From contig JAPSJG010000133.1 of assembly GCA_031178305.1 (NCBI GenBank), positions 1 to 8,861 of the forward strand: DNA of 8,861 bases. Reading direction: 5' to 3'. The notes below the pieces were generated by a model. The model saw only the letters and a list, made by a program, of their open reading frames with translations, had not been told where the DNA came from and made no database searches. The DNA is from Sinorhizobium sp. GTDB lineage: Bacteria; Pseudomonadota; Alphaproteobacteria; Rhizobiales; Rhizobiaceae. The translations under genes and the position numbers were made by a program. Shown piece after piece: positions 1-7,072 of the stretch; within the stretch, counting starts at the first letter, position 1; each line of letters begins with the position of its first letter.

Positions 1-859
1 TGATTTCGTTCAACCGTTCCTGGGTGAAGACGATGCTGCCCTTGGAGCCGTAGATCTCGAAATCATGCTGCATCTTGCGGCCGGTGGCGATCCAGCTTGC
101 CTCGAAGCTGCCGCTCGCGCCGTTTTCAAAGCGGACGAAGGCGCGGGCGATGTCGTCCACTTCGACGGTGCGGGTCTCGGCCGCGCCGGGCGCGACGGGA
201 CGTTCGGGGATATGGATGACGGTCTCGGCAAGTACGGACTTGATCGGGCCGACGAGGTGGCGCATGCAGGCTATGATGTGGCTGCCGATGTCTGCGAGCG
301 CGCCGCCGCCGCTGCGCGGATCGAGGCGCCAGGCCCACGGAATGTTGGCATCCGCCATGAAATCTTCCGCGTGAACGCCGCGGAACGAGCGGATTTCGCC
401 GATCTCGCCGCTTTCGATGATGTCCTTCGCGAGGAAGATCAGCGGGTTTTTCAGATAGTTGAAACCGACCTGAGTGACGACGCCGGCCCTTTCGGCGGCC
501 GCGACCATCTCGGCACAGTCGGCGACCGTCGGTGCCAGCGGCTTTTCGCAATAGACATGTTTGCCATGGGCGATGGCCGCGAGCGCCATCTCCTTGTGCA
601 GCAGGTTCGGCGTGGTGATGTCGATGATGTCGATAGCGGGGTCGGTCAGGAGTTCGCGCCAATCGGCGGTCGCCTTGAGAAAGCCGAGCCGCGCCCGTGC
701 AGTCTCGGCGCTCTCGGCGGTCACGTCCGCCACGGAGACCAAGTCCAACTCGAATGGCAGGTCGAAGACCCGTGCCGCAATCGTGAAGCCGAGTGCGTGA
801 GCCTTGCCCATGAAGCCCGTGCCGATCAGGCCGACGCCCAATCTGCGTTTGTCGCTCAT
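1..859 (-). CDS. Gfo/Idh/MocA-family oxidoreductase, C-terminus cut by window edge
   Basis: This encodes a probable NAD(P)-dependent sugar, inositol or related polyol dehydrogenase of the cytoplasm. The frame stays open from an ATG at 859-857 to the window edge, giving 286 residues of a family that usually has about 330-390. An N-terminal Rossmann fold is seen at residues 8-18 (GVGLIGTGFMG pattern), followed by the family motif E105-K106-P107, whose lysine is normally catalytic. A GGGALADIGSH stretch at 184-194 supplies the Asp190/His194 pair seen in inositol dehydrogenase-like enzymes. The start is supported by a strong purine-rich ribosome site (GGGAGGAG) about 4-9 bases upstream. A shorter reading frame overlaps on the same strand in another phase but has no family motifs. 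The substrate cannot be told from sequence, and no sugar transporter or catabolic partner lies in the window. Family assignment is firm; function is general only. Confidence 0.9.
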   Translation of the reverse strand, partial: MSDKRRLGVGLIGTGFMGKAHALGFTIAARVFDLPFELDLVSVADVTAESAETARARLGFLKATADWRELLTDPAIDIIDITTPNLLHKEMALAAIAHGKHVYCEKPLAPTVADCAEMVAAAERAGVVTQVGFNYLKNPLIFLAKDIIESGEIGEIRSFRGVHAEDFMADANIPWAWRLDPRSGGGALADIGSHIIACMRHLVGPIKSVLAETVIHIPERPVAPGAAETRTVEVDDIARAFVRFENGASGSFEASWIATGRKMQHDFEIYGSKGSIVFTQERLNEI

Positions 860-1175
860 GTTCTCCTCCCGGGCCTTCGCCCTGATCATTGGGGGGAATG
901 AAATGAACTGTACGAAAGTTGTCAATATGGAATATTTGTTCGAAACGGCCGTTCTCGGGCGAAGCAATACCGCATGTCATCCGGCGCCATCACGCAGACC
1001 GGGAATCGTTAACGCATTTTTACCATGTTCCCTTGGAATATGGCGACAACCCTGGTTTGACGAATCGCAGCGAGCAGGACGAGGAAAAGTATGCGGCGGT
1101 CGTCCGCCCGCAGTCCGCTTCAATCGGAATGAACGCGTGGATTGAACGATATCCGCATGCCGGAGTGATTGTCGC
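860..1175. other. Divergent intergenic region between the oxidoreductase and the amidotransferase genes
   Basis: These 316 bases separate two divergently transcribed genes. The left part carries the oxidoreductase ribosome site (861-870) and its candidate promoter (898-925). Toward the right a short hairpin can form at 1092-1112 (TGCGG-CGG, loop TCGT, CCG-C-CCGCA, one bulged C). A TTGACG at 1057-1062 has no acceptable -10 at 16-18 bases, so I do not call a promoter for the rightward gene. No small coding frame with a ribosome site was found. Confidence 0.5.
898..925 (-). promoter_or_regulatory. Candidate sigma70 promoter for the Gfo/Idh/MocA gene
   Basis: On the minus strand a perfect TTGACA (925-920) is followed after 16 bases by TTTCAT (903-898), a 4 of 6 match to TATAAT. 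AT-rich sequence (AATATTCCATA) lies just upstream of the -35. The predicted start would leave a leader of roughly 30 bases before the gene's ribosome site. The -35 is strong and the -10 is weak. Confidence 0.45.
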
Positions 1176-2021
1176 ATGTGCCGTTGGGCAGCCTATCGCG
1201 GAGAACCGCTCTATCTCGAAGAACTTGTCACGTCGCCGGCACATTCGCTGATCGAACAGTCTCATTGCGCGACGCGGGCCAAGACGGCGACAAATGGCGA
1301 CGGCTTCGGCATCGCCTGGTATGGCGATCGTCCTGAACCGGGCCGCTATCGCGACATCCTGCCCGCCTGGTCCGACTGCAACCTGAAAAGCCTAGCGAGA
1401 CAGATCCGCTCGCGCCTCTTCCTCGCCCATGTTCGTGCGGCGACCGGCGGCGGCACGCGGCGTGACAATTGCCACCCCTTCGTCCATGGCCGCTGGTGCT
1501 TCATGCACAACGGGCAGATCGGCGATTTCGAGTATCTGCGCCGGTCTATGGAGAACATGCTCAAGGACGAGCTTTATGCGGCGCGCACCGGCACCACGGA
1601 TTCGGAGCTACTTTTCCTGCTGGCGCTGCAGTTCGGCCTTGACCGTGATCCGCTCGGTGCGATGGCCGGAACGCTGGGCTTTGTCGAACGGCTCGCCCAG
1701 CATATGGGCCGCCCGGTGCTCGTTCGCTTCACCGCCGCCTTCTCCAACGGCCAGGATCTTTACGCGGTCCGCTATGCCTCCGACCGAAAGGCCCCGACGC
1801 TCTACGCCGCGCCCATGGGGGCGGATGGCGGTTACTGCCTGGTTTCGGAACCCCTCAACGACGACAACGCCTGGGCGGAAATACCGGACGGTTCCGCCGT
1901 CATTGTCGGCGAAAACGGCGTCGACGTGCGTCTTTTCAGCTCTGCCGAGGCCCCGTTTCGCGAGCGCCCTGCCGTCGCGCCACTTTTGAAGGCTGCCGTA
2001 GCCGGTCTGGAACTCACTTAG
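1176..2021 (+). CDS. Class II glutamine amidotransferase, YafJ/EgtC-like
   Basis: The 281-residue product begins MCRWAAYRG; after Met removal Cys2 becomes the N-terminal nucleophile that hydrolyses glutamine in class II (Ntn) amidotransferases. Other expected landmarks are NGDGFGIAWY (40-49), HVRAAT (85-90, arginine that binds the glutamine carboxylate), CHPF (99-102), HNG (111-113, oxyanion-hole region) and TDSE (141-144). Length is close to E. coli YafJ (about 255). The domain fills almost the whole protein, so there is no attached synthase domain, and the ammonia acceptor is unknown. EgtC of ergothioneine synthesis has the same fold, but no egtB or egtD lies nearby, so an EgtC role is unsupported. 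The start is fixed by the need for Cys at position 2; GGAG at 1162-1165 is a plausible but distant ribosome site. The stop codon sits on the edge of a palindromic repeat. Confidence 0.88.
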   Translation: MCRWAAYRGEPLYLEELVTSPAHSLIEQSHCATRAKTATNGDGFGIAWYGDRPEPGRYRDILPAWSDCNLKSLARQIRSRLFLAHVRAATGGGTRRDNCHPFVHGRWCFMHNGQIGDFEYLRRSMENMLKDELYAARTGTTDSELLFLLALQFGLDRDPLGAMAGTLGFVERLAQHMGRPVLVRFTAAFSNGQDLYAVRYASDRKAPTLYAAPMGADGGYCLVSEPLNDDNAWAEIPDGSAVIVGENGVDVRLFSSAEAPFRERPAVAPLLKAAVAGLELT

Positions 2022-2135
2022 ATCACGATGATTGGTCGGATCGACCTAAAATCCTGAACGTGACCGATCCTAGGAAGTCAGCGTAGCGCGCGGGATGCGG
2101 GCGGAAAACCGCGCACTCATTTCCTCATTCCCGCT
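2021..2135. repeat. Palindromic intergenic repeat between convergent genes (Sinorhizobium-type, by recall)
   Basis: The whole gap between two convergent genes consists of nested inverted repeats. In the left half GATCACG (2021-2027) can pair with CGTGACC (2059-2065, one mismatch), and inside it GATT-GGTCG (2030-2038) pairs with CGACC-TAA-AATC (2042-2053), with TAA bulged. In the right half GCGGGATG (2090-2097) pairs with CATTCCCGC (2126-2134, one extra base), enclosing GCGG-AAAA-CCGC (2101-2112). The order GATCACGATGATT, GGTCG/CGACC, GCGGGCGGAAAACCG, TTTCCTCAT resembles a dispersed repeat I remember from Sinorhizobium chromosomes; that is recall, not a search. The transcripts of both flanking genes would end in these stems, so it may also act as a two-way terminator, although no long T-tract is present. 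Confidence 0.65.
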
Positions 2136-2138
2136 AAG

Positions 2139-3350
2139 TCAGAAGTCGGCCGCAAGCTTTTCCGCAATCAGCGCCGCCAGCTTCTCGGCAACCTCGTCCT
2201 TGGCCATCTCCGGCCACTCCTCTATGCCCTGGCGCCCGATCAGCCTCACTCGATTGCGGTCGCCGCCCATGATGCCGGTCGCAGGCGAAACGTCGTTCGC
2301 CAGGATGTAATCGGCGCCCTTCTTGTCGAGTTTCGCGCGGCCGTTCTCGGCTACATTCTCCGTTTCCGCGGCAAAGCCGATCACCAGCTTTGGACGAGCC
2401 CGATGGTGCCCGATGGTCTTTAGGATGTCCGGGTTCTCGGCCAGTTGCAGCGGAGGAGGGGCCTCGCCCGGCCGTTTTTTTATCTTGTTGCCGGCGGCGG
2501 AGGCGACACGCCAGTCGGCGACGGCGGCGACCATCACGGCAATATCGGCCGGAAGGGCGGCGAGTACCTGATCGCGCATCTCCTCGGCGCGCTCGACCTG
2601 GACGACCCGCACGCCGGCGGGATCGGGGATCGTCACCGGGCCGGAGACGAGCGTGACATCCGCCCCGAGCCGGGCGAGCGCGGCCGCAATCGCATGGCCC
2701 TGCTTGCCGGAGGAGCGGTTGGCGATATAGCGCACCGGATCGATCGGCTCGTGCGTCGGCCCGGAGGTTACGATGGCCTTTCGCCCGGCGAGCGGCTTTG
2801 CCTCGCTCAGCAATTCCTCTACGACGGCGGCGATTTCCAGCGGTTCCGCCATCCGGCCTTCGCCGGCCTCGCCGCTTTCGGCCATTTCACCCGAGGCGGG
2901 ACCGACAAAGCGGATGCCGTCGCCGGTGAGCGCCGCCCGGTTGCGGCGTGTTGCGGGATGGGTCCACATCCTCGGGTTCATGGCCGGTGCCACGATTACC
3001 GGCCGGTTGGTTGCCAACAGAATCGTCGAGGCGAGGTCGTCCGCATGGCCATTGGCCATCTTTGCCATGAGATCAGCCGTTGCTGGCGCGACGACGACGA
3101 GATCGCAGTCCCGCGCGAGCCGGATATGCCCGACGTCCTGCTCGTCCTCGCGTGAGAAGAGATCGGTGAAGACATGGGAGGCGGAAAGCGCCCCAACGGC
3201 AAGCGGCGTCACGAATTGCTGCGCCCCCGCCGTCATCACCGGCCGGACCGTCGCGCCCCGCTCGCGGAGCCGCCGGATGAGGTCGAGGCTCTTATAGGCC
3301 GCGATCCCGCCGGAGATGATGAGAAGGATACGCTTGCCCGACAATGTCAT
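2139..3350 (-). CDS. coaBC: Bifunctional phosphopantothenoylcysteine decarboxylase / phosphopantothenate-cysteine ligase
   Basis: CoaBC joins cysteine to 4'-phosphopantothenate and decarboxylates the product to 4'-phosphopantetheine, two consecutive steps of coenzyme A synthesis in the cytoplasm. The 403-residue protein matches the E. coli length (406). CoaC half: flavin-binding SGGIAAYK (13-20), catalytic His75 in GHIRLA, and the PAMNPRMW motif (122-129). CoaB half: Asn211 in NRSSGKQG (211-218), AAVADWR (275-281) and NKIKKR (288-293) with the ligase lysine at 289. The flap segment reads EMAESGEAGEGRM (155-167): there is no Cys equivalent to E. coli Cys158 and one extra residue is present. 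The frame could extend upstream to 3539, but those 63 codons are unlike the family and cross a palindromic repeat, so ATG 3350 is chosen; its ribosome site is weak (GAAGCGGA). The gene converges on the amidotransferase gene and lies 281 bp downstream of ubiB. Confidence 0.95.
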   Translation of the reverse strand: MTLSGKRILLIISGGIAAYKSLDLIRRLRERGATVRPVMTAGAQQFVTPLAVGALSASHVFTDLFSREDEQDVGHIRLARDCDLVVVAPATADLMAKMANGHADDLASTILLATNRPVIVAPAMNPRMWTHPATRRNRAALTGDGIRFVGPASGEMAESGEAGEGRMAEPLEIAAVVEELLSEAKPLAGRKAIVTSGPTHEPIDPVRYIANRSSGKQGHAIAAALARLGADVTLVSGPVTIPDPAGVRVVQVERAEEMRDQVLAALPADIAVMVAAVADWRVASAAGNKIKKRPGEAPPPLQLAENPDILKTIGHHRARPKLVIGFAAETENVAENGRAKLDKKGADYILANDVSPATGIMGGDRNRVRLIGRQGIEEWPEMAKDEVAEKLAALIAEKLAADF

Positions 3351-3393
3351 TCCGCTTCGGCTTGTCGCCGCTCCCGTTCTTCCCGCGACCCTA

Positions 3394-3437
3394 CTGCATG
3401 ATTCTCGAAATCGGAACCGATTTAGAGCATTTTGCAG
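3394..3437. repeat. 44-bp imperfect palindrome upstream of coaBC
   Basis: The element is symmetric about 3415/3416 and 17 of 22 base pairs match. The core is AAATCGG-AA-CCGATTT (3408-3423). A CTC/GAG shell and terminal arms CTGCA (3394-3398) / TGCAG (3433-3437) extend the symmetry. It lies 44 bp upstream of the coaBC start in a 281-bp gap. It resembles palindromic repeats with an AAATCGG..CCGATTT core that I recall as common between rhizobial genes (inference). Its length and mismatched shells fit a dispersed palindrome better than a simple repressor site. Confidence 0.6.
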
Positions 3438-3631
3438 CAAGATAGAATCACCTGACGTCGCACAAATGCGGCAAAAACAAAGGGATAGAGCGGCGTCGCG
3501 AACGCACGCGAGTGCATCCGCGCCAATGCGGCAGATCAAAGTGCTGCGAACTCGATTGGCGGCCCGCAGCCGCGCCCGCTAGTCCCAGGCGGGGGAGAGG
3601 GCTAGGGGCAATCGGCGCTAAGCGAATTCGT

Positions 3632-5206
3632 TCAGGCAAGCCGCCAGGCGATATAGACGAGCGCGGCCGCGATGACCCAGAGTGCGACGCGACCCGAGCG
3701 CGTATGGCGCGCTTCCGCCTTGCCGATCCTCTCCGCAGTCTCACGATCGAAGCGCAGGCCGTTTTCGCTCATCGCCATGATGTCGTTCGAGAAGCGCTCC
3801 GTGCGAGCCGCGATTTCCGGGACGGCTTCGGCAACGCGGAGCGCAGCATGCAAGCCGTCCCGCAGATCGGAGACGACGCGCTTGGGCCCGAGATTATCGC
3901 GGATCCACTTGCCGACGACCGGCTCCGAGGCCCGCCACATATTGAAGCGCGGATTGAGCGTGCGCGCGACGCCCTCGACGACGACCATCGTCTTTTGCAG
4001 CATCACGAGTTCAGGCCGCGTCTGCATGTCGAAGAGTTCAGTCACCTCGAAGAGCAGCGTCAAGAGCTTCGCCATCGAGATCGTCTCGGCGGGCTGGCCG
4101 TGGATCGGCTCCCCGATGGCGCGGATCGCCTGGGCGAAGCTTGCGGTATCGTGATGGGACGGTACGTACCCGGCCTCGAAATGCACCTCGGCGACGCGCT
4201 GATAGTCGCGCATGATGAAGCCGTATAGGATTTCGGCGAGGAAGCGACGTTCCTTCTTGCCGAGCCGGCCGACAATGCCCATGTCGACGGCCACGATATG
4301 GCCAGCTTCATCGACGAACAGGTTGCCCTGGTGCATGTCGGCGTGGAAGAAGCCGTCGCGCAAGGTATGCCGCAGGAAGGACTGGATCAGCGTTTCGGCG
4401 AGCGTGTTGAGATCGTAGCCGGCAGCTTTCAGCCCTTCGATATCCGACATCTTGATCCCGTCGATCCATTCCATGGTTACGACATCGCGCCCGGTTCGCT
4501 CCCAATCGACCTCAGGGACCCGGAAGCCGGAATCCTCCTTCGTGTTTTCGGCGAGTTCCGAAAGCGCTGCCGCTTCCAGCCGCAGGTCCATCTCGATCTT
4601 CGTCGTCTGCTCGAGCGTTCGGGTCACGTCCACCGGCTTCAGCCGGCGGGTATAGGCAAGGAAACGCTCCTGCATGCGGGAGACGAGGTACATCGCCTCG
4701 ATGTCGGCGGCGAAGCGTTGGCGCACGCCGGGCCGAATCACCTTGACCGCCACCCGCTCCCGCCGGCCGTCGCGCATGACGACGGCGTGATGGACCTGGG
4801 CGATCGACGCAGCCGCCAGCGGCTCGGAAAATTCGACGAACAGCGATTCGACGCTGCGGCCGAGCGAACCTTCGATCGCCGCCTTGGCCGCGCTTTGCGG
4901 AAAGGTCTCCATCCGGTCCTGCAGCAGCGACAGGTCGGCGGCGATCTCCGCGCCGACGACGTCCGGCCGCGTCGCCAGGAACTGGCCGATCTTGACATAG
5001 GAGGGGCCGAGCCGCTCGACCGCGCGGGCAAGCCGGCCGCTGCGCTCCTCGAATCGGGCCTTGCGACGCGCAAGCAGGCTTACCAGCTTCTGCGCGAAAC
5101 GGGCGGATGGGGGAAGGTGCTCGGAGGGGATCGCGGCATACACGCCCTCGCGCGCGAGCACCCAGCCGATCCGCACGAGACGCAAATATGCTCCGGGCGT
5201 GCTCAT
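3632..5206 (-). CDS. ubiB: UbiB/ABC1/ADCK atypical kinase-like protein of ubiquinone synthesis
   Basis: UbiB is a membrane-bound ATPase of the ABC1/ADCK family that supports the aerobic ubiquinone pathway, probably by helping handle hydrophobic intermediates. The 524-residue product (E. coli 546) shows the family signature KIGQ (72-75), an alanine-rich nucleotide loop AAASIAQVH (131-139), VAVKV with Lys155, an ExD motif (E205/D207), catalytic HADMHQGNLF (288-297, with D290 and N295) and the metal-binding Asp308 in VDMG, which replaces DFG. A hydrophobic C-terminal segment (about 508-523) is a likely membrane anchor, as in other UbiB proteins. ATG 5206 is chosen because it starts the conserved region 4 bases after the ubiE stop; the longer frame to 5287 would overlap ubiE by 77 bases and adds nothing recognisable. 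It is cotranscribed with ubiE. Confidence 0.95.
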   Translation of the reverse strand: MSTPGAYLRLVRIGWVLAREGVYAAIPSEHLPPSARFAQKLVSLLARRKARFEERSGRLARAVERLGPSYVKIGQFLATRPDVVGAEIAADLSLLQDRMETFPQSAAKAAIEGSLGRSVESLFVEFSEPLAAASIAQVHHAVVMRDGRRERVAVKVIRPGVRQRFAADIEAMYLVSRMQERFLAYTRRLKPVDVTRTLEQTTKIEMDLRLEAAALSELAENTKEDSGFRVPEVDWERTGRDVVTMEWIDGIKMSDIEGLKAAGYDLNTLAETLIQSFLRHTLRDGFFHADMHQGNLFVDEAGHIVAVDMGIVGRLGKKERRFLAEILYGFIMRDYQRVAEVHFEAGYVPSHHDTASFAQAIRAIGEPIHGQPAETISMAKLLTLLFEVTELFDMQTRPELVMLQKTMVVVEGVARTLNPRFNMWRASEPVVGKWIRDNLGPKRVVSDLRDGLHAALRVAEAVPEIAARTERFSNDIMAMSENGLRFDRETAERIGKAEARHTRSGRVALWVIAAALVYIAWRLA

Positions 5207-5210
5207 GCGG

Positions 5211-5987
5211 TCAGATTTTCCAGCCGGAATGCAGCGCCGCGATGCCGCCGGTATAGTTGGTAAAGGCGACGCGCGAGAAGCCTGCATTCCGGATCATGGT
5301 AGCGAAATCGCGCTGGTTCGGGAATTTCCGGATCGACTCGACCAGATACTGATAGGGCGCGTCGTCGCCGGTGATGAGTTTGCCGAATTTCGGAATCGCG
5401 TGGAAGGACCAGGCATCATAGAAGCGGTCGAGCAGCGGCATCTCGACATCGGAGAATTCGAGCACCAGGAGCCGGCCGCCGCGCTTCAGCACCCGATAGG
5501 CTTCCTTCAGCGCCACCTCGATGCGCGGCACGTTGCGGATGCCGAAGGCGATCGTATAGGCATCGAAGGAATTGTCGGAGAAAGGCAGGTCCTCGGCATT
5601 GGCCTCGACGAATTCGAGATTGGCGGTGAGTCCTCTCTTCCGAGCGCGCTCGGCGCCGACGGCGAGCATCGAGCCGTTAATGTCGAGCACGGTCGCATGC
5701 GCCTTGCGGCCGGAGGCTTCCACGATGCGGAAGGCGATGTCGCCGGTGCCGCCGGCGACATCGAGCATCCGGTAGCCCTCCCGCCGCGGCGGATTGAGCG
5801 CGGCGATCATCGCATCCTTCCAGACCCGGTGGAGGCCGGCCGACATCACGTCGTTCATGACGTCGTAGCGTTTTGCAACCTTGTGAAAGACATCGTTGAC
5901 GAGCGGCTGCTTCTCGCCTGCGCCGACTTCGCGGAAACCGAAAGAGGTCTCCATCCCGCCACTCGCCGACACGCGCTCGTCTGTCAT
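5211..5987 (-). CDS. ubiE: Ubiquinone/menaquinone C-methyltransferase
   Basis: UbiE transfers a methyl group from S-adenosylmethionine to the benzoquinol ring (2-polyprenyl-6-methoxy-1,4-benzoquinol in the ubiquinone route). The 258-residue protein has the UbiE signature YDVMNDVMSAGLHRVWK (41-57), SAM motif I LDVAGGTGD (75-83), an acidic residue after the second strand at D102, and the second family signature around RNVPRIEVALKEAYRVLKRGG, given here by its ends R151 and G171. The C-terminal YQYLVESIRKFPN also fits. It matches the E. coli length (251) closely, with a short N-terminal extension. The start has a TGGAG ribosome site 8 bases upstream. It is the first gene of the ubiE-ubiB pair and divergent from mutM. 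With no other menaquinone genes visible and an alphaproteobacterial setting, a ubiquinone role is the more likely one. Confidence 0.96.
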   Translation of the reverse strand: MTDERVSASGGMETSFGFREVGAGEKQPLVNDVFHKVAKRYDVMNDVMSAGLHRVWKDAMIAALNPPRREGYRMLDVAGGTGDIAFRIVEASGRKAHATVLDINGSMLAVGAERARKRGLTANLEFVEANAEDLPFSDNSFDAYTIAFGIRNVPRIEVALKEAYRVLKRGGRLLVLEFSDVEMPLLDRFYDAWSFHAIPKFGKLITGDDAPYQYLVESIRKFPNQRDFATMIRNAGFSRVAFTNYTGGIAALHSGWKI

Positions 5988-6159
5988 CGAAAAAACTCCA
6001 CTTCAACCCAATGCGCCGGCACCATAGCGAAATCGCCCGATCCGCGCTATCTCAGCGACGGGTTTCCGGCTGCGGCATAGCGCACCTATAGGTCATCGCT
6101 CCTGAGATGGGAATGCATGTATGCGGGCGGAATGAAAAGAGGATAAAGGAAGACGGCCG
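5988..6159. promoter_or_regulatory. Divergent ubiE/mutM promoter region with repeated ATAGCG motif
   Basis: This 172-bp gap must hold the promoters of ubiE (leftward) and of the mutM operon (rightward). The hexamer ATAGCG occurs at 6024-6029, inverted as CGCTAT at 6045-6050, and again at 6077-6082; the last two form a 7-bp inverted pair GCGCTAT/ATAGCGC. A perfect 10-bp palindrome, ACCTATAGGT, is at 6084-6093. CTAT-containing hexamers can serve as -10 elements in rhizobia, but no copy has a good -35 at 16-18 bases, so exact promoters are not assigned. Ribosome sites for both genes lie at the edges (5996-6000 and 6147-6152). Confidence 0.45.
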
Positions 6160-7050
6160 ATGCCGGAATTGCCCGAGGTCGAAACGGTAAAGCGGGGATT
6201 GGCGCCGACAATGGAAGGGGCGCTTCTGGTGCGCGCCGAACTGCGCCGGCCGGATCTGCGCTTTCCCTTCCCCGAAAACTTTGCGGCGGCCGTTTCCGGC
6301 CGCCGCATCCTCGCGCTGTCGCGCCGCGCCAAATATCTGATGATCGATCTCGAGGGCGGCGATGTGATCATCGCCCACCTCGGCATGTCCGGGTCGTTCC
6401 GCATCGAGGCTGGCGCCGCTCCCAAGGCGCCGGGTGCCGTTCATCACCCGCGCGGCAAGGACGAAAAGCACGACCACGTGGTCTTCCACCTCGATGGGGA
6501 AGCCGGCTCGGCGCGGGTGATCTACAACGACCCTCGCCGGTTCGGCTTCATGGACCTGGCACGACGCGACACGATCGCCGAACACGCCTTCTTTCGTGAG
6601 CTCGGCGAGGAGCCGACGGGCAATGCGCTTGATAGCGCTTACCTCGCGACGCGCTTTGCCGGCAAGGTGCAGCCCTTGAAAGCGGCGCTTCTCGACCAGA
6701 GGACAATCGCGGGGCTCGGCAATATCTATGTGTGCGAGGCGCTCTGGCGCGCCCACCTCGCGCCGGCAAGGCCAGCCGGCACGCTGGTCGACAAACGAGG
6801 TGGCCCGAGAAAGCCTCTTTTTCTCCTCGTGGAGGCGATCCGGGCCGTGATCGCGGACGCGATCGCTGCCGGTGGCTCCTCGCTCAAGGACCATATCCGG
6901 GCCGATGGCAGCCTCGGCTATTTCCAGCATGCCTTTTCCGTCTATGACCGGGAGGGCGAGGCTTGCCGCATGCCCGGTTGTGGCGGTACGGTCGCTCGCA
7001 TCGTTCAGGCGGGGCGCTCGACCTTTTATTGCCCGCGCTGCCAGAAATAG
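6160..7050 (+). CDS. mutM: Formamidopyrimidine-DNA glycosylase (Fpg/MutM)
   Basis: MutM removes 8-oxoguanine and ring-opened purines from DNA and nicks the backbone by beta/delta elimination, starting base-excision repair. The N-terminus is the invariant MPELPEVETV; after Met loss the proline amine forms the Schiff base and the next Glu is catalytic. Lys58 (RRAKYL), Met76 (LGMSG) and RRF (126-128) occupy the DNA-contact and lesion-filling positions. The helix-two-turn-helix region is QRTIAGLGNIY (180-190), and the C-terminal zinc finger is C269-x4-C274-x16-C291-x2-C294, with Arg286 in the hairpin. At 296 residues it is longer than E. coli Fpg (269), partly through an insert at about 84-105 of basic and acidic residues. 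AAAGGAAGA upstream is a good ribosome site. It starts the mutM-hydratase transcription unit, 22 bp before the next gene. Confidence 0.97.
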   Translation: MPELPEVETVKRGLAPTMEGALLVRAELRRPDLRFPFPENFAAAVSGRRILALSRRAKYLMIDLEGGDVIIAHLGMSGSFRIEAGAAPKAPGAVHHPRGKDEKHDHVVFHLDGEAGSARVIYNDPRRFGFMDLARRDTIAEHAFFRELGEEPTGNALDSAYLATRFAGKVQPLKAALLDQRTIAGLGNIYVCEALWRAHLAPARPAGTLVDKRGGPRKPLFLLVEAIRAVIADAIAAGGSSLKDHIRADGSLGYFQHAFSVYDREGEACRMPGCGGTVARIVQAGRSTFYCPRCQK

Positions 7051-7072
7051 CGTTGAAGTGGAGGACACGAGA

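Noticed and set aside
126..980. 284-codon frame on the minus strand overlapping the Gfo/Idh/MocA gene
   Set aside because: It is low-complexity, Arg/His/Gly-rich translation in a shifted phase of a GC-rich gene, and the true gene in the other phase carries all the family motifs.
1057..1085. Promoter for the amidotransferase gene starting at TTGACG 1057
   Set aside because: No hexamer resembling a -10 lies 16-18 bases downstream.
2445..3155. Long plus-strand frame opposite coaBC
   Set aside because: It has no recognisable domain and the opposite strand encodes a complete CoaBC; long antisense frames are expected at this GC content.
3579..3605. CTAG-T-CCC / GGG-CTAG hairpin downstream of ubiB as its terminator
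   Set aside because: The stem is short and interrupted, and no T-tract follows on the minus strand.
4298..5263. 321-codon plus-strand frame opposite ubiB
   Set aside because: It is antisense to intact ubiB motifs and has no ribosome site or family features.
6052..7068. 338-codon minus-strand frame opposite mutM
   Set aside because: It mirrors mutM over its whole length; mutM has the full catalytic and zinc-finger set.
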